32,299 nt of DNA from Streptomyces violens (GTDB lineage: Bacteria > Actinomycetota > Actinomycetes > Streptomycetales > Streptomycetaceae), in contig NZ_JOBH01000031.1 in the NCBI RefSeq assembly GCF_000717745.1, positions 1 to 32,299 on the forward strand. The letters are read 5' to 3'. Below are positions 6,960-14,519 of this stretch, in pieces; position 1 is the stretch's first letter, and every line of letters begins with the position of its first letter. The notes under the pieces were generated by a model that had not been told where the DNA came from, did not search any database, and saw only the letters and a list, made by a program, of their open reading frames with translations. The translations under genes were made by a program, and so were the position numbers.

Positions 6960-8491
6960 GCAGTTCGGCAGCGATCGCGACGACCATCTTCGGCCTTGCC
7001 ATGGTCGTGACCATCCTCATCGGCGTGCTCAGCGCGCGCGGCCGGGACAAGGGCCTGTCCGAGTGGTCGGTGTCCAGCCGGGGCCTGGGCGTGCTCTTCA
7101 TCTGGCTGCTGATGGCCGGCGAGACCTACACCAGCTTCTCCTTCCTCGGCACGGCCGGCTGGTCGTACTCCTTCGGCGTGCCGATCCTCTACCTCGTCGC
7201 GTACCTCACCGTCGGCTTCGCGGTGGCGTACGTCGTCGGCCCGGCCATCTGGACGTACGCGAGCCGGCACGGCCTGATCTCCATCGCGGACATGGCCGAA
7301 CACCGCTTCCGGTCCCGGCCGGTGGGCATCCTGGTCGCGGTGATCGCCACGGTCTTCCTCGTGCCGTACATCCAGGTGCAGATCCAGGGCATGGGCGTGG
7401 TGGTCAACGCGATGACGTACGGGAGCGTGGACCTGCGCGTCGCCGCGGTCATCTCGTTCGTCGTCGCCGAGGTCTTCATCCTTGTGTCCGGGCTGCGCGG
7501 CTCGGCGTGGGTCAGCGCGCTCAAGGACGTCCTGGTCATCGCCGCGGTGGTCTTCCTCGCGGTGTACGTCCCGATGCACTACCTCGACGGCTTCGGCGAC
7601 TTCATGCACCGCATGGTCGCGGAGAAGCCCGAGTGGCTGACCTTCCCCGGGCATGAATCCGGCGGCCGGGACGCGATGTGGTTCATCAGCACGCTGCTGC
7701 TCAACGCCGTGACGATCACGATCTTCCCGACCACCGTCGCCGGTTACCTCAGCGCGCGGAATCCCAACGCGCTGCGCCGCAACGCCGTACTGCTGCCCTG
7801 GTACCAACTGCTGCTCTTCGTCCCGATGATGATCGGCGCCACCGCGCTGTTCGTCATGCCGGCCCTCGGCAATCCGGACCTGGCGCTGTTCAGCCTGGTC
7901 ACCGACTCGCTCCCGGCCCCCGCCGTGGCCATCATCGGCGTCGCGGGCGCGCTCTCCGCCATCGTCCCGATGAGCGTCTTCATGCTCGCCATCGGCACGC
8001 TGTGGGGCCGCACCCTGCTCGGCGGTGGCAACGGCGCCGACCCGCGCAGCCGCCGTACGGGCCGCATGCCCGCCGACGACGTACGCACCAAGCGGCTCTC
8101 GCAGCTGGTCTGTCTGATCGCAGGGCTGATCGCGCTGGCGGGTGCGCTCTTCTACCCGAACACGTTGGTCCAGCTGTCGGTCCTCTCGTACGAGGGCGTG
8201 GCCCAGCTCGTGCCGACCGTGCTGCTGGCGCTGTTCTGGCGGCGGATGTCCAAGGCCGGCGCGGTGTCGGGCCTGCTCGCCGGGCTCGCGGTGGTGGTGG
8301 CCCTGTGGGCCACCGGCAACGACCCCTGGCACGGCGTCAACGGCGGCATCATCGGGCTGGCCGTGAACCTCGCCGTGACCGCGGCCGTCACCTTCGCCCG
8401 GCCCGCGGCGGCCGGGCCCCCGGGAGCACGCCCCGCACCTCGTACGGAAGGCAACGACCCGGCCCCGGCGGCCACCGAGGAGGCGAAGTGA
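6956..8491 (+). CDS. Sodium:solute symporter (SSS family)
   Basis: 511 aa with about a dozen hydrophobic segments, matching the SSS fold of PutP and PanF-type carriers. It starts with a short periplasmic N-terminus. A hydrophilic loop (about residues 360-385, rich in Arg and Asp) and an unstructured Pro/Ala tail are present. It should import a small, probably anionic or zwitterionic organic substrate together with Na+. AAGGAGG lies 6 nt before the ATG, which overlaps the DUF3311 stop. The 3' end overlaps the amidohydrolase GTG. It is the only transporter in the operon, so it probably brings in the compound that the three hydrolases process. Confidence 0.9.
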   Translation: MSSSAAIATTIFGLAMVVTILIGVLSARGRDKGLSEWSVSSRGLGVLFIWLLMAGETYTSFSFLGTAGWSYSFGVPILYLVAYLTVGFAVAYVVGPAIWTYASRHGLISIADMAEHRFRSRPVGILVAVIATVFLVPYIQVQIQGMGVVVNAMTYGSVDLRVAAVISFVVAEVFILVSGLRGSAWVSALKDVLVIAAVVFLAVYVPMHYLDGFGDFMHRMVAEKPEWLTFPGHESGGRDAMWFISTLLLNAVTITIFPTTVAGYLSARNPNALRRNAVLLPWYQLLLFVPMMIGATALFVMPALGNPDLALFSLVTDSLPAPAVAIIGVAGALSAIVPMSVFMLAIGTLWGRTLLGGGNGADPRSRRTGRMPADDVRTKRLSQLVCLIAGLIALAGALFYPNTLVQLSVLSYEGVAQLVPTVLLALFWRRMSKAGAVSGLLAGLAVVVALWATGNDPWHGVNGGIIGLAVNLAVTAAVTFARPAAAGPPGARPAPRTEGNDPAPAATEEAK

Positions 8492-10113
8492 TCGACGACA
8501 GCACCCCCGTGCTCCACCGCGCCGCCCACATCGTCAGCCAGCGCGGGAGCGGCCCGGAGCCCGAGGCGTTCGCGGTCGCCGAGGGCCGCATCCGGGCCAC
8601 CGGACCCACCGCCGAGCTGCGGGATCGCTTCCCGGGCGCGCCCGAGGTCGACCACGGTGACGCGACCGTCGTCCCCGGCCTCAACGACGCCCACATCCAC
8701 CTCGCGATGGCCGCCACCGACCTGCTCCACCTCGACCTCTCCGCCGCCGCCGTCGGCAGCGCCGACGCACTGCTGGCGGCCATCGCGGGCGAGGCGGCCC
8801 GCACGGCACCGGGGGAGTGGCTCCGCGGCAGCCGGTACGACGACGCCAAGACCGGCCGGATCACCCGCTGGGACCTGGACCGCGCGGCGCCCGATCACCC
8901 CGCCCTCGTCGTCCATGTCGCGGGCCACTGGGGCGTCGTCAACTCCACCGCGCTGCGCGCCCTCGGCATCGACGAGGACACCCCGGCCCCGGACGGCGGC
9001 GACTTCGGCCGCGCCGCAGACGGCCGCCTCGACGGACGCCTCATCGAACGCGCCCTGATGAACGTCGTCTACCCGGCCACCGCCCGCGGCGATTCCCCGC
9101 TCACCCCGAGCTCCCCGCAGGACCGGCTGCGCGGCCTGCTGCGCGCCCAGGAGCTGTGGCACGCCGCCGGGCTCACCTCGATCTGCGACGCGCTGATCGC
9201 CCCGGACGACATCGCCCTGCTGCGCACCGCGCGCGACCAGGGCCGGCTGACGATGCGTACGGGCATGCTGCTCTCCATCGACCACTACGCCAAGGCCCGG
9301 GCGCTCGGCGTCGGCAGCGGCTTCGGCGACGACCTGCTGCGCTTCGTCGGCGTCAAGGCGTTCCTGGACGGCGCGATCGGCGGCCGCACCTGTCTGCTGG
9401 CCGAGCCGTACGCGGACCCGGAGTGCGGCGGGCACGGCATCCAGACCACCTCGACCGAGGAACTGTTCGCGCAGGTACGGGAGGTGCATGCGGACGGCAA
9501 CCGCATCGGCGTGCACGCCAACGGCGATGCCGCGATCCGCCTCGTCCTGGACGCCTTCGAGGCGGCACAGCGCGAGCTGCCGCGCCCCGGGCTGCGGCAC
9601 CGCATCGAACACTGCACGCTCATCGACGACGCGACCCTCGCCCGGATGAAGGCACTGGACGCGATCGCCGTGCCGTTCGCCGGGTACGCCGGCTACCACG
9701 GTGGGGCGCTGAACACCTGGTACGGCCCGGAGCGCACGGAGCGGATGTTCGCGCACCGCTCGTTCCTGGACGCGGGCGTCACCGTCGCCGGGTCCTCGGA
9801 CTACCCCTGCGGCCCGTACGAACCACTCCTCGGCCTGCAGTCGATGGTCACCCGCGAAGGCATCGAGGACGGCGCGAAGGTCGGCCCCTCGCAACGGGTC
9901 ACTGCCGCCGAGGCGCTGCGGATCTTCACCCTCGGCTCGGCGGAGGCGGAGGGCACGGCGCACTACAAGGGCCGGATCGCCCCCGGCCACCTCGCCGACT
10001 TCACCGTACTGGGGGAGAACCCACTGACCGCCGATCCGCACGGCATCGCCGCCATCCCGGTACGGGCGACGTACGTGGGCGGCGAGTGCGTACACGAGGA
10101 GGCCACCCGATGA
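8488..10113 (+). CDS. YtcJ-type metal-dependent amidohydrolase (amidohydrolase family 3)
   Basis: 541 aa. The metal-binding H69-x-H71 (NDAHIHL) follows the N-terminal beta-sandwich strand. Later metal and catalytic histidines appear in VHANGDAAI and RIEHCTL, and a catalytic Asp in GSSDYP. The overall order matches the YtcJ/AepA group of the amidohydrolase superfamily, which includes N-substituted formamide deformylase (NfdA-type) enzymes; most members have no known substrate. The GTG start overlaps the symporter stop (GTGA) and is preceded by GAGGAGG at 4 nt. The stop overlaps the acylase ATG (ATGA). With the M20 enzyme and the acylase it makes three unrelated amide hydrolases in one operon. 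Confidence 0.88.
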   Translation: MIDDSTPVLHRAAHIVSQRGSGPEPEAFAVAEGRIRATGPTAELRDRFPGAPEVDHGDATVVPGLNDAHIHLAMAATDLLHLDLSAAAVGSADALLAAIAGEAARTAPGEWLRGSRYDDAKTGRITRWDLDRAAPDHPALVVHVAGHWGVVNSTALRALGIDEDTPAPDGGDFGRAADGRLDGRLIERALMNVVYPATARGDSPLTPSSPQDRLRGLLRAQELWHAAGLTSICDALIAPDDIALLRTARDQGRLTMRTGMLLSIDHYAKARALGVGSGFGDDLLRFVGVKAFLDGAIGGRTCLLAEPYADPECGGHGIQTTSTEELFAQVREVHADGNRIGVHANGDAAIRLVLDAFEAAQRELPRPGLRHRIEHCTLIDDATLARMKALDAIAVPFAGYAGYHGGALNTWYGPERTERMFAHRSFLDAGVTVAGSSDYPCGPYEPLLGLQSMVTREGIEDGAKVGPSQRVTAAEALRIFTLGSAEAEGTAHYKGRIAPGHLADFTVLGENPLTADPHGIAAIPVRATYVGGECVHEEATR

Positions 10114-12449
10114 CCGAGTCCGGCACCGCGGCCACCTTCGAGGTCCCCGGCCTGTCCGAACCGGTGGAGATCCTCATTGACCGCTGGGGCGTGCCGCATC
10201 TCTACGCCGCCTCGCGCGCGGACCTCTTCCTCGCGCAGGGGTTCAACGCGGCCCGCGACCGGCTCTTCCAGATCGACCTGTGGCGGCGGCGCGGCCTCGG
10301 CCTGCTGGCGGAGGTCCTCGGCCCCGAGTACGCCGAACACGACTGCGCTGCCCGGCTGTTCCTCTACCGCGGCGACATGGCGACGGAGTGGCAGGCGTAC
10401 GGTCCGGACACCGAGCAGGTCACCACCGCCTTCGTGCACGGCATCAACGCCTTCGTCACCCTCTGCAGAACCCAACGCGCTTACCTGCCACCGGAGTTCC
10501 GGCTGCTGGACTACGAACCGGCGTACTGGCAGCCCGCCGACGTCGCCCGCATCCGCAGCCACGGCCTCTATTACAACCTTCACGACGAGGTCCAACGCGC
10601 CCTGACCCTGCGGGACTTCGGGCCCGAGGTGGAGGGGCTGCGCAAGGTCCGCGAGCCCGCGCACGAGCTGCGCGTACCGGAGGGCCTGGACCTCTCCGTC
10701 ATCCCGGACGACGTGCTGCGCGTGTACCGGATGGCGACCACCCCGCCGTGGGCCGCGAACGCCCCGCGCCAGGGCATCGACGGCAGCAACAACTGGGTGC
10801 TCGCCCCGTCCCGCACCGCCACCGGCCGCCCGCTGCTGGCCAACGACCCGCACCGCGCCGTCACCCTCCCCGCGCTGCGCTACCTCGCCCACCTCTCGGC
10901 CCCCGGCCTCGACGTCATCGGCGCGGGCGAGCCGGCCCTGCCCGGCGTCTCCATCGGCCACAACGGCCGTCTCGCCTTCGGCCTCACGATCTTCCCGATC
11001 GACCAGGAGGACCTGTACGTCTACCGCACCGATCCCGCCGACCCCAAGCGGTACGCCTACGGGGACGGCTGGGAGGCGATGACGAAGGTCACCGAGACCA
11101 TCCCGGTGCGCGGCGGCGAGCCCGTCACCACCGACCTGTGGTTCACCCGGCACGGCCCGGTCATCGACGAACGCCCCGACCGCGCCGCCGCGTTCGCCGT
11201 CCGCGCCGCCTGGCTGGAGCCGGGCATGGCCCCGTACCTCGGCAGCATGGACTACATGGGCGCGGCCGGGCCCGACGCCTTCGTCGCCGCCATGGAGCGG
11301 TGGGGCGCGCCCGGCGAGAACCAGGTCTACGCGGCCCCGGACGGCACGACCGGCTGGCGCCCGGCCGGGCGCGTCCCCGTGCGCCGCGGCTGGGACGGCA
11401 CGCTCCCGGTGCCGGGCGACGGCCGGTACGAATGGGACGGGCACCACCCGGTCGGCGCGCTGCCCTCCGTACGGGACCCGGAGGACGGCTGGTTCGCCAC
11501 GGCCAACCAGCTCAACCTCCCCGCGGAGTACCCGAATGCCGAGCGGACCGTCACCTACGACTGGTACGCGCCGTACCGCCACCACCGGCTCGCCGAGACG
11601 CTGGCCGCGCGGTCGGACTGGACCGCGGCGGACTGCGTGGCTCTGCAGAACGACTATGTGAGCCTGCCCGCGCGCGAGATCCAGCCCTTGCTGGCGGATC
11701 TGACAGCGGACGACCCGCGAGTGCGCGACGGGCTGAAGCTGCTGCGGGACTGGGACGCGTCGCTCGACGCGGACTCGCCGGCTGCCGCGCTCTTCGAGAT
11801 CTGGTACCGCCGCCATCTCCGCCCGGAGCTGCTGCGCCGGGCCCTCGCCCGGCTGCTCCCGGAGGAGCGCGTCGCCCAGGCGCTCGCCCGTGTGCTGCCC
11901 GCCGAGGACGCCAGCGCCGATCCCCGGGTCGACCTCTCGCTGCTCCTCGCGCCGGGGGACCGGCTCGGGCCCGACCCGGACGCCGCGATCCGCGCGGCGA
12001 TCCTCACCAGTCTCGGCCCCGCGATGGCGGAGACCGCGGAGCTGCTCGGGCCCGATCCCGACGCGTGGCGATGGGGCGCGCTCCATCAGGCGCATCCGCA
12101 CCACCCCCTCGCCGCGCTCCTCGGCGCCGAGGCCGCCGGCTGGTCCTCGGTGGGGCCCGCGCCGCGCGGCGGCAGCGGCGACACGGTCTCGGCGACGGCG
12201 TACGGCCCCGGCTTCCGGCAGTGCGGCGGCGCGACCTTCCGGCTGGTCGTGGACGTCGGCTCGTGGGACGACTCGGTGGCGATGAACGCACCCGGCCAGT
12301 CCGGCGACCCGGGCAGCCCGCACTACCGGGACCTGTTCGAGCCGTGGGCGGCGGACGAGGCGTTCCCGCTGTTGTACTCGCGCGAGCGGATCGAGGAGCA
12401 CACGACGGCGCGGATCACGCTCGTACCGGGTTCCGTCCCGGGGGAGTGA
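10110..12449 (+). CDS. Penicillin-acylase family Ntn hydrolase (S45), apparently cytoplasmic
   Basis: 779-aa precursor. The family matures by self-cleavage to free an N-terminal Ser nucleophile. Here that is S226, in GIDGSNNWV, so the alpha part would be about 225 aa and the beta subunit about 554 aa. The WFATANQLN segment corresponds to the family's oxyanion and active-site Asn region. Unlike most described members (penicillin G acylase, AHL acylases), no signal peptide is visible: the protein starts almost directly with the core RWGVPHLYA strand. It is the last gene of the operon, joined by ATGA to the amidohydrolase gene. It probably cleaves an N-acyl amide inside the cell. Antibiotic or AHL substrates are possible but not implied by context. 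It ends 24 bp from a convergent gene. Confidence 0.9.
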   Translation: MTESGTAATFEVPGLSEPVEILIDRWGVPHLYAASRADLFLAQGFNAARDRLFQIDLWRRRGLGLLAEVLGPEYAEHDCAARLFLYRGDMATEWQAYGPDTEQVTTAFVHGINAFVTLCRTQRAYLPPEFRLLDYEPAYWQPADVARIRSHGLYYNLHDEVQRALTLRDFGPEVEGLRKVREPAHELRVPEGLDLSVIPDDVLRVYRMATTPPWAANAPRQGIDGSNNWVLAPSRTATGRPLLANDPHRAVTLPALRYLAHLSAPGLDVIGAGEPALPGVSIGHNGRLAFGLTIFPIDQEDLYVYRTDPADPKRYAYGDGWEAMTKVTETIPVRGGEPVTTDLWFTRHGPVIDERPDRAAAFAVRAAWLEPGMAPYLGSMDYMGAAGPDAFVAAMERWGAPGENQVYAAPDGTTGWRPAGRVPVRRGWDGTLPVPGDGRYEWDGHHPVGALPSVRDPEDGWFATANQLNLPAEYPNAERTVTYDWYAPYRHHRLAETLAARSDWTAADCVALQNDYVSLPAREIQPLLADLTADDPRVRDGLKLLRDWDASLDADSPAAALFEIWYRRHLRPELLRRALARLLPEERVAQALARVLPAEDASADPRVDLSLLLAPGDRLGPDPDAAIRAAILTSLGPAMAETAELLGPDPDAWRWGALHQAHPHHPLAALLGAEAAGWSSVGPAPRGGSGDTVSATAYGPGFRQCGGATFRLVVDVGSWDDSVAMNAPGQSGDPGSPHYRDLFEPWAADEAFPLLYSRERIEEHTTARITLVPGSVPGE

Positions 12450-12473
12450 CCGGGGCGCCGCACGGCTTGGTCC

Positions 12474-12908
12474 TCACTCCGCGAAGAGCGCGTCCAGGTA
12501 GACCCACGCGCCGTCGTGCCGGACGAAGCGGCTGTGCTCGTGCAGTGCGTCCTCCGCGCCGCCGTACCGGAACCGCGCCCGGAATTCGACGGTGCCGGTG
12601 GTGTGGAACGCGCTGCCCTCGGACGTCCGCAGGATCTCCAGGCCCAGCCAGCGCTGCCCCGCGTCGAACTCGATGCGGGGCGGCCGGGTGTCCGGATGCC
12701 AGGTCCGCAGCAGGTACGCCTCGTCCTGGACCACGAAGGCGCTGTACCGCGAACGCATCAGCCGCTCGGCCGTGGGTGCCGCGGCCGTCCCGGCATGGAA
12801 CTGCCCGCAGCACTCCCCGTACGGGGCGGACAGACCGCAGGGACAGGGCGAGGACGCGGTGATCGCAGGGGCTGCGGCCTGCTTCGGGCGCTTGGTACGA
12901 CGGGACAT
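12474..12908 (-). CDS. YchJ-family protein with SEC-C motif (UPF0225)
   Basis: 144 aa. The N-terminal SEC-C zinc-binding motif reads SPCPCG, then YGECCG. The rest is the YchJ middle domain with LMRSRYSAFV, followed by YLLRTWHP. Family function is not settled. The start at 12908 puts a short basic stretch (SRRTKRPK) before the metal motif, which is normal for actinobacterial members. It converges with the acylase gene and diverges from the sulfur transporter region. No obvious link to the neighbours. Confidence 0.88.
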   Translation of the reverse strand: MSRRTKRPKQAAAPAITASSPCPCGLSAPYGECCGQFHAGTAAAPTAERLMRSRYSAFVVQDEAYLLRTWHPDTRPPRIEFDAGQRWLGLEILRTSEGSAFHTTGTVEFRARFRYGGAEDALHEHSRFVRHDGAWVYLDALFAE

Positions 12909-12944
12909 GCGCCCATTGTGCCCGGTCCATCGGGCGGACTCATC

Positions 12945-12992
12945 GTCTCGCCATCCGAGACGGTGTTACGTGTGGCTTACACCCGGTATTAC
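12945..12992. promoter_or_regulatory. Dyads upstream of the sulfur-transporter leader
   Basis: Three structures lie in the 94-bp divergent gap. GTCTCG (12945-12950) and CGAGAC (12956-12961) form a perfect 6-bp inverted repeat. GGTGTnA and TnACACC (12962-12983) form a second interrupted dyad. CGGTNTTAC occurs twice, at 12961 and 12984. They sit just before the ribosome-binding site of the leader ORF and probably hold its promoter or operator. No regulator can be assigned. Confidence 0.4.
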
Positions 12993-13002
12993 CGTGGAGC
13001 GC

Positions 13003-13086
13003 ATGTTCGGACCCGCCAGTGTGCTCACGCTCGCGCTCTTCGCGGCGACGCCGTGGGACGTCGACGACGCGCTCTGTATCCGCTGA
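13003..13086 (+). CDS. Candidate 27-aa leader peptide with a near-terminal Cys codon
   Basis: An ATG with GGAG 3 nt upstream opens a 27-codon ORF that reads MFGPASVLTLALFAATPWDV, then DDALCIR, and stops 63 nt before the transporter GTG. Short leader peptides ending in a Cys codon near the stop are known upstream of sulfur-assimilation genes in Streptomyces and mycobacteria, where stalled or slow translation at Cys affects downstream expression. The DV..ALC pattern recalls the Streptomyces form, though it lacks the usual Arg-rich front. The ORF is very short and the ribosome-binding site is close, so this remains a candidate. Confidence 0.45.
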   Translation: MFGPASVLTLALFAATPWDVDDALCIR

Positions 13087-13107
13087 CGCCTCCCGTCCGG
13101 CCCTTTC

Positions 13108-13127
13108 CGGTACGTCCGTACGTACCG
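13108..13127 (+). promoter_or_regulatory. Hairpin between leader peptide and transporter start
   Basis: CGGTACGT, loop CCGT and ACGTACCG form a perfect 8-bp stem, 21 nt after the leader stop and 12 nt before the transporter Shine-Dalgarno GGAG (13140-13143). There is no U-tract, so it is not a classic terminator. It is placed where it could act in translational or transcriptional attenuation together with the leader ORF. Confidence 0.5.
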
Positions 13128-13149
13128 CATCCCTCCCACGGAGACCCAC

Positions 13150-14442
13150 GTGACGACCGCTCCCCCCGCCGGGGCGGCCGGGGCGCCGCCCCGTACCGGC
13201 GCCCTGCTCACCCCGGCACCCACCCGCACGCCCGCGCCCGAGGCCGACCCCGCGCCGCCCGTCCGCCGGACGCCCCTGGTGGTCGCGGGGCTGATCGGCG
13301 CAGGGCTCACCGCCTACGTGTGGACCGCCAACGGCGCCAAGCCCGGCGTCCTGCTGCTCCTCGGCATCGCCCTGGGCTTCGCCCTCTTCCACTCCCGCTT
13401 CGGCTTCACCTCCGCCTGGCGGCAGCTGATCGCGGTCGGCAACGGCACCGGGCTGCGCGCCCACGCCCTGCTGCTCGGCACCACGGCGACGCTCTTCGCG
13501 CTGCTCATCGGCACCGGCACCGGCCTGTTCGGCTCGGCACCGGCGCCCAGCGCGGGACCGCTGGGCGTCGCCCTGCTGGTCGGCGCCTTCCTCTTCGCCG
13601 TCGGCATGCAGCTCGGCGGCGCCTGCGCCTCGGGCACGCTCTTCGCCGTCGGCTCGGGCCAGAGCACCATCGTGCTCACCCTCGGCGGCTTCATCGCCGG
13701 CTCGACGCTGGCCGCCTGGCAGTGGGACCTCTGGCGCGACCTGCCCGCCTTTGACCCGGTGCTCTTCTCCGACCACCTGGGCTGGGGCGGCTCCTGGGCC
13801 GTGACCATGGTGCTGCTCGCCGTGGTCGTGCTGGTCACCCGCCGCGTACAGGCCCGCCGCAACCCGCCGCCCATCGGCACCCCGCCGTCCGCGCGCACCA
13901 CCCTGGCCCGCGTCTTCCGCGGCTCCTGGACCCTGTGGGCCGGCGCGCTGGCGCTCGCCGTGTTCGGTGCCGGCGTGCTGCTGGTCTCGGGCGGCGCCTG
14001 GGGCGTCACCAGCGCCTTCGCGCTGTGGGGCTCGAAGCTGGTGGGGCTGCTCGGCGGCTCCCCCGAGACCTGGGCGTTCTGGCAGGACCCGAAGAACGCC
14101 GCCTCGTACGCGGGCCCGGTCCTCGCCGACAAGACCAGCCTGACGGACATCGGCATCATGATCGGCGCCGCGGTCGCGGCCGCCGCGGGTGGCGTCTGGA
14201 AGCTGCACCGCGGCATCCCCGCCCGCACCGCCCTCGCCGCCGTGCTCGGCGGCATCCTGATGGGCATCGGCGCGCGCATGGCCGGCGGCTGCAACATCGG
14301 CGCGTACCTCGCCGGCATCGCCTCCGGCAGCCTGCACGGCTGGATCTGGGGCGCGGCAGCCCTCGTCGGCACCTGGGCGGGCCTCCGGCTGCGCCCGGCC
14401 TTCGGCCTCGGCAACCCGAAGCCGGGGGACGGCGTCTGCTGA
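13150..14442 (+). CDS. YeeE/YedE (TsuA-type) sulfur-compound transporter
   Basis: 430 aa polytopic membrane protein. A Pro/Ala-rich cytoplasmic N-terminus (about 40 aa) is followed by about ten hydrophobic segments in two related halves. The conserved cysteine motifs of the family are both present: GGACASGT in the first half and GGCNIGAYL in the second. In TsuA these cysteines pass thiosulfate through the membrane. The usual small sulfurtransferase partner (TusA/YeeD) is not adjacent. The start is GTG with GGAG 6 nt upstream. The last residue is Cys. The leader ORF and hairpin upstream fit a sulfur-responsive control, and a strong hairpin follows the gene. Confidence 0.88.
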   Translation: MTTAPPAGAAGAPPRTGALLTPAPTRTPAPEADPAPPVRRTPLVVAGLIGAGLTAYVWTANGAKPGVLLLLGIALGFALFHSRFGFTSAWRQLIAVGNGTGLRAHALLLGTTATLFALLIGTGTGLFGSAPAPSAGPLGVALLVGAFLFAVGMQLGGACASGTLFAVGSGQSTIVLTLGGFIAGSTLAAWQWDLWRDLPAFDPVLFSDHLGWGGSWAVTMVLLAVVVLVTRRVQARRNPPPIGTPPSARTTLARVFRGSWTLWAGALALAVFGAGVLLVSGGAWGVTSAFALWGSKLVGLLGGSPETWAFWQDPKNAASYAGPVLADKTSLTDIGIMIGAAVAAAAGGVWKLHRGIPARTALAAVLGGILMGIGARMAGGCNIGAYLAGIASGSLHGWIWGAAALVGTWAGLRLRPAFGLGNPKPGDGVC

Positions 14443-14459
14443 GCCGTCTTTTGAGCAAC

Positions 14460-14502
14460 GGGAACGGCCCGCGTACGTCTCGGACGTACGCGGGCCGTTC
14501 CC
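14460..14502. terminator. 20-bp perfect hairpin, likely bidirectional terminator
   Basis: Arms 14460-14479 and 14483-14502 are perfectly complementary over 20 bp with the 3-nt loop TCG. The left arm starts GGGAACGGCC. It sits between the convergent sulfur transporter (ends 14442) and the DUF1080 gene (ends 14520), so it can stop transcription from both sides. No long T-run follows, as is usual for actinobacterial terminators. Confidence 0.85.
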
Positions 14503-14519
14503 TCATGTGAGCTGCCGGC

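Noticed and set aside
6338..8332. 664-codon minus-strand open frame
   Set aside because: Antisense to the SDR and symporter genes, rich in His/Arg/Asp/Gly as expected of a shadow frame in GC-rich DNA, with no recognisable domain.
8152..12401. Two long minus-strand open frames (647 and 812 codons)
   Set aside because: Both are antisense to well-supported enzymes with catalytic motifs; the frames have no motif and no ribosome-binding site.
10110..12449. Beta-lactam antibiotic or quorum-quenching gene cluster
   Set aside because: A penicillin-acylase fold alone does not show this; no biosynthetic or resistance gene is near, and the operon context is catabolic.
12445..12480. Terminator between the acylase and YchJ genes
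   Set aside because: The 24-bp gap shows only a short GC-rich stretch with no stable stem.
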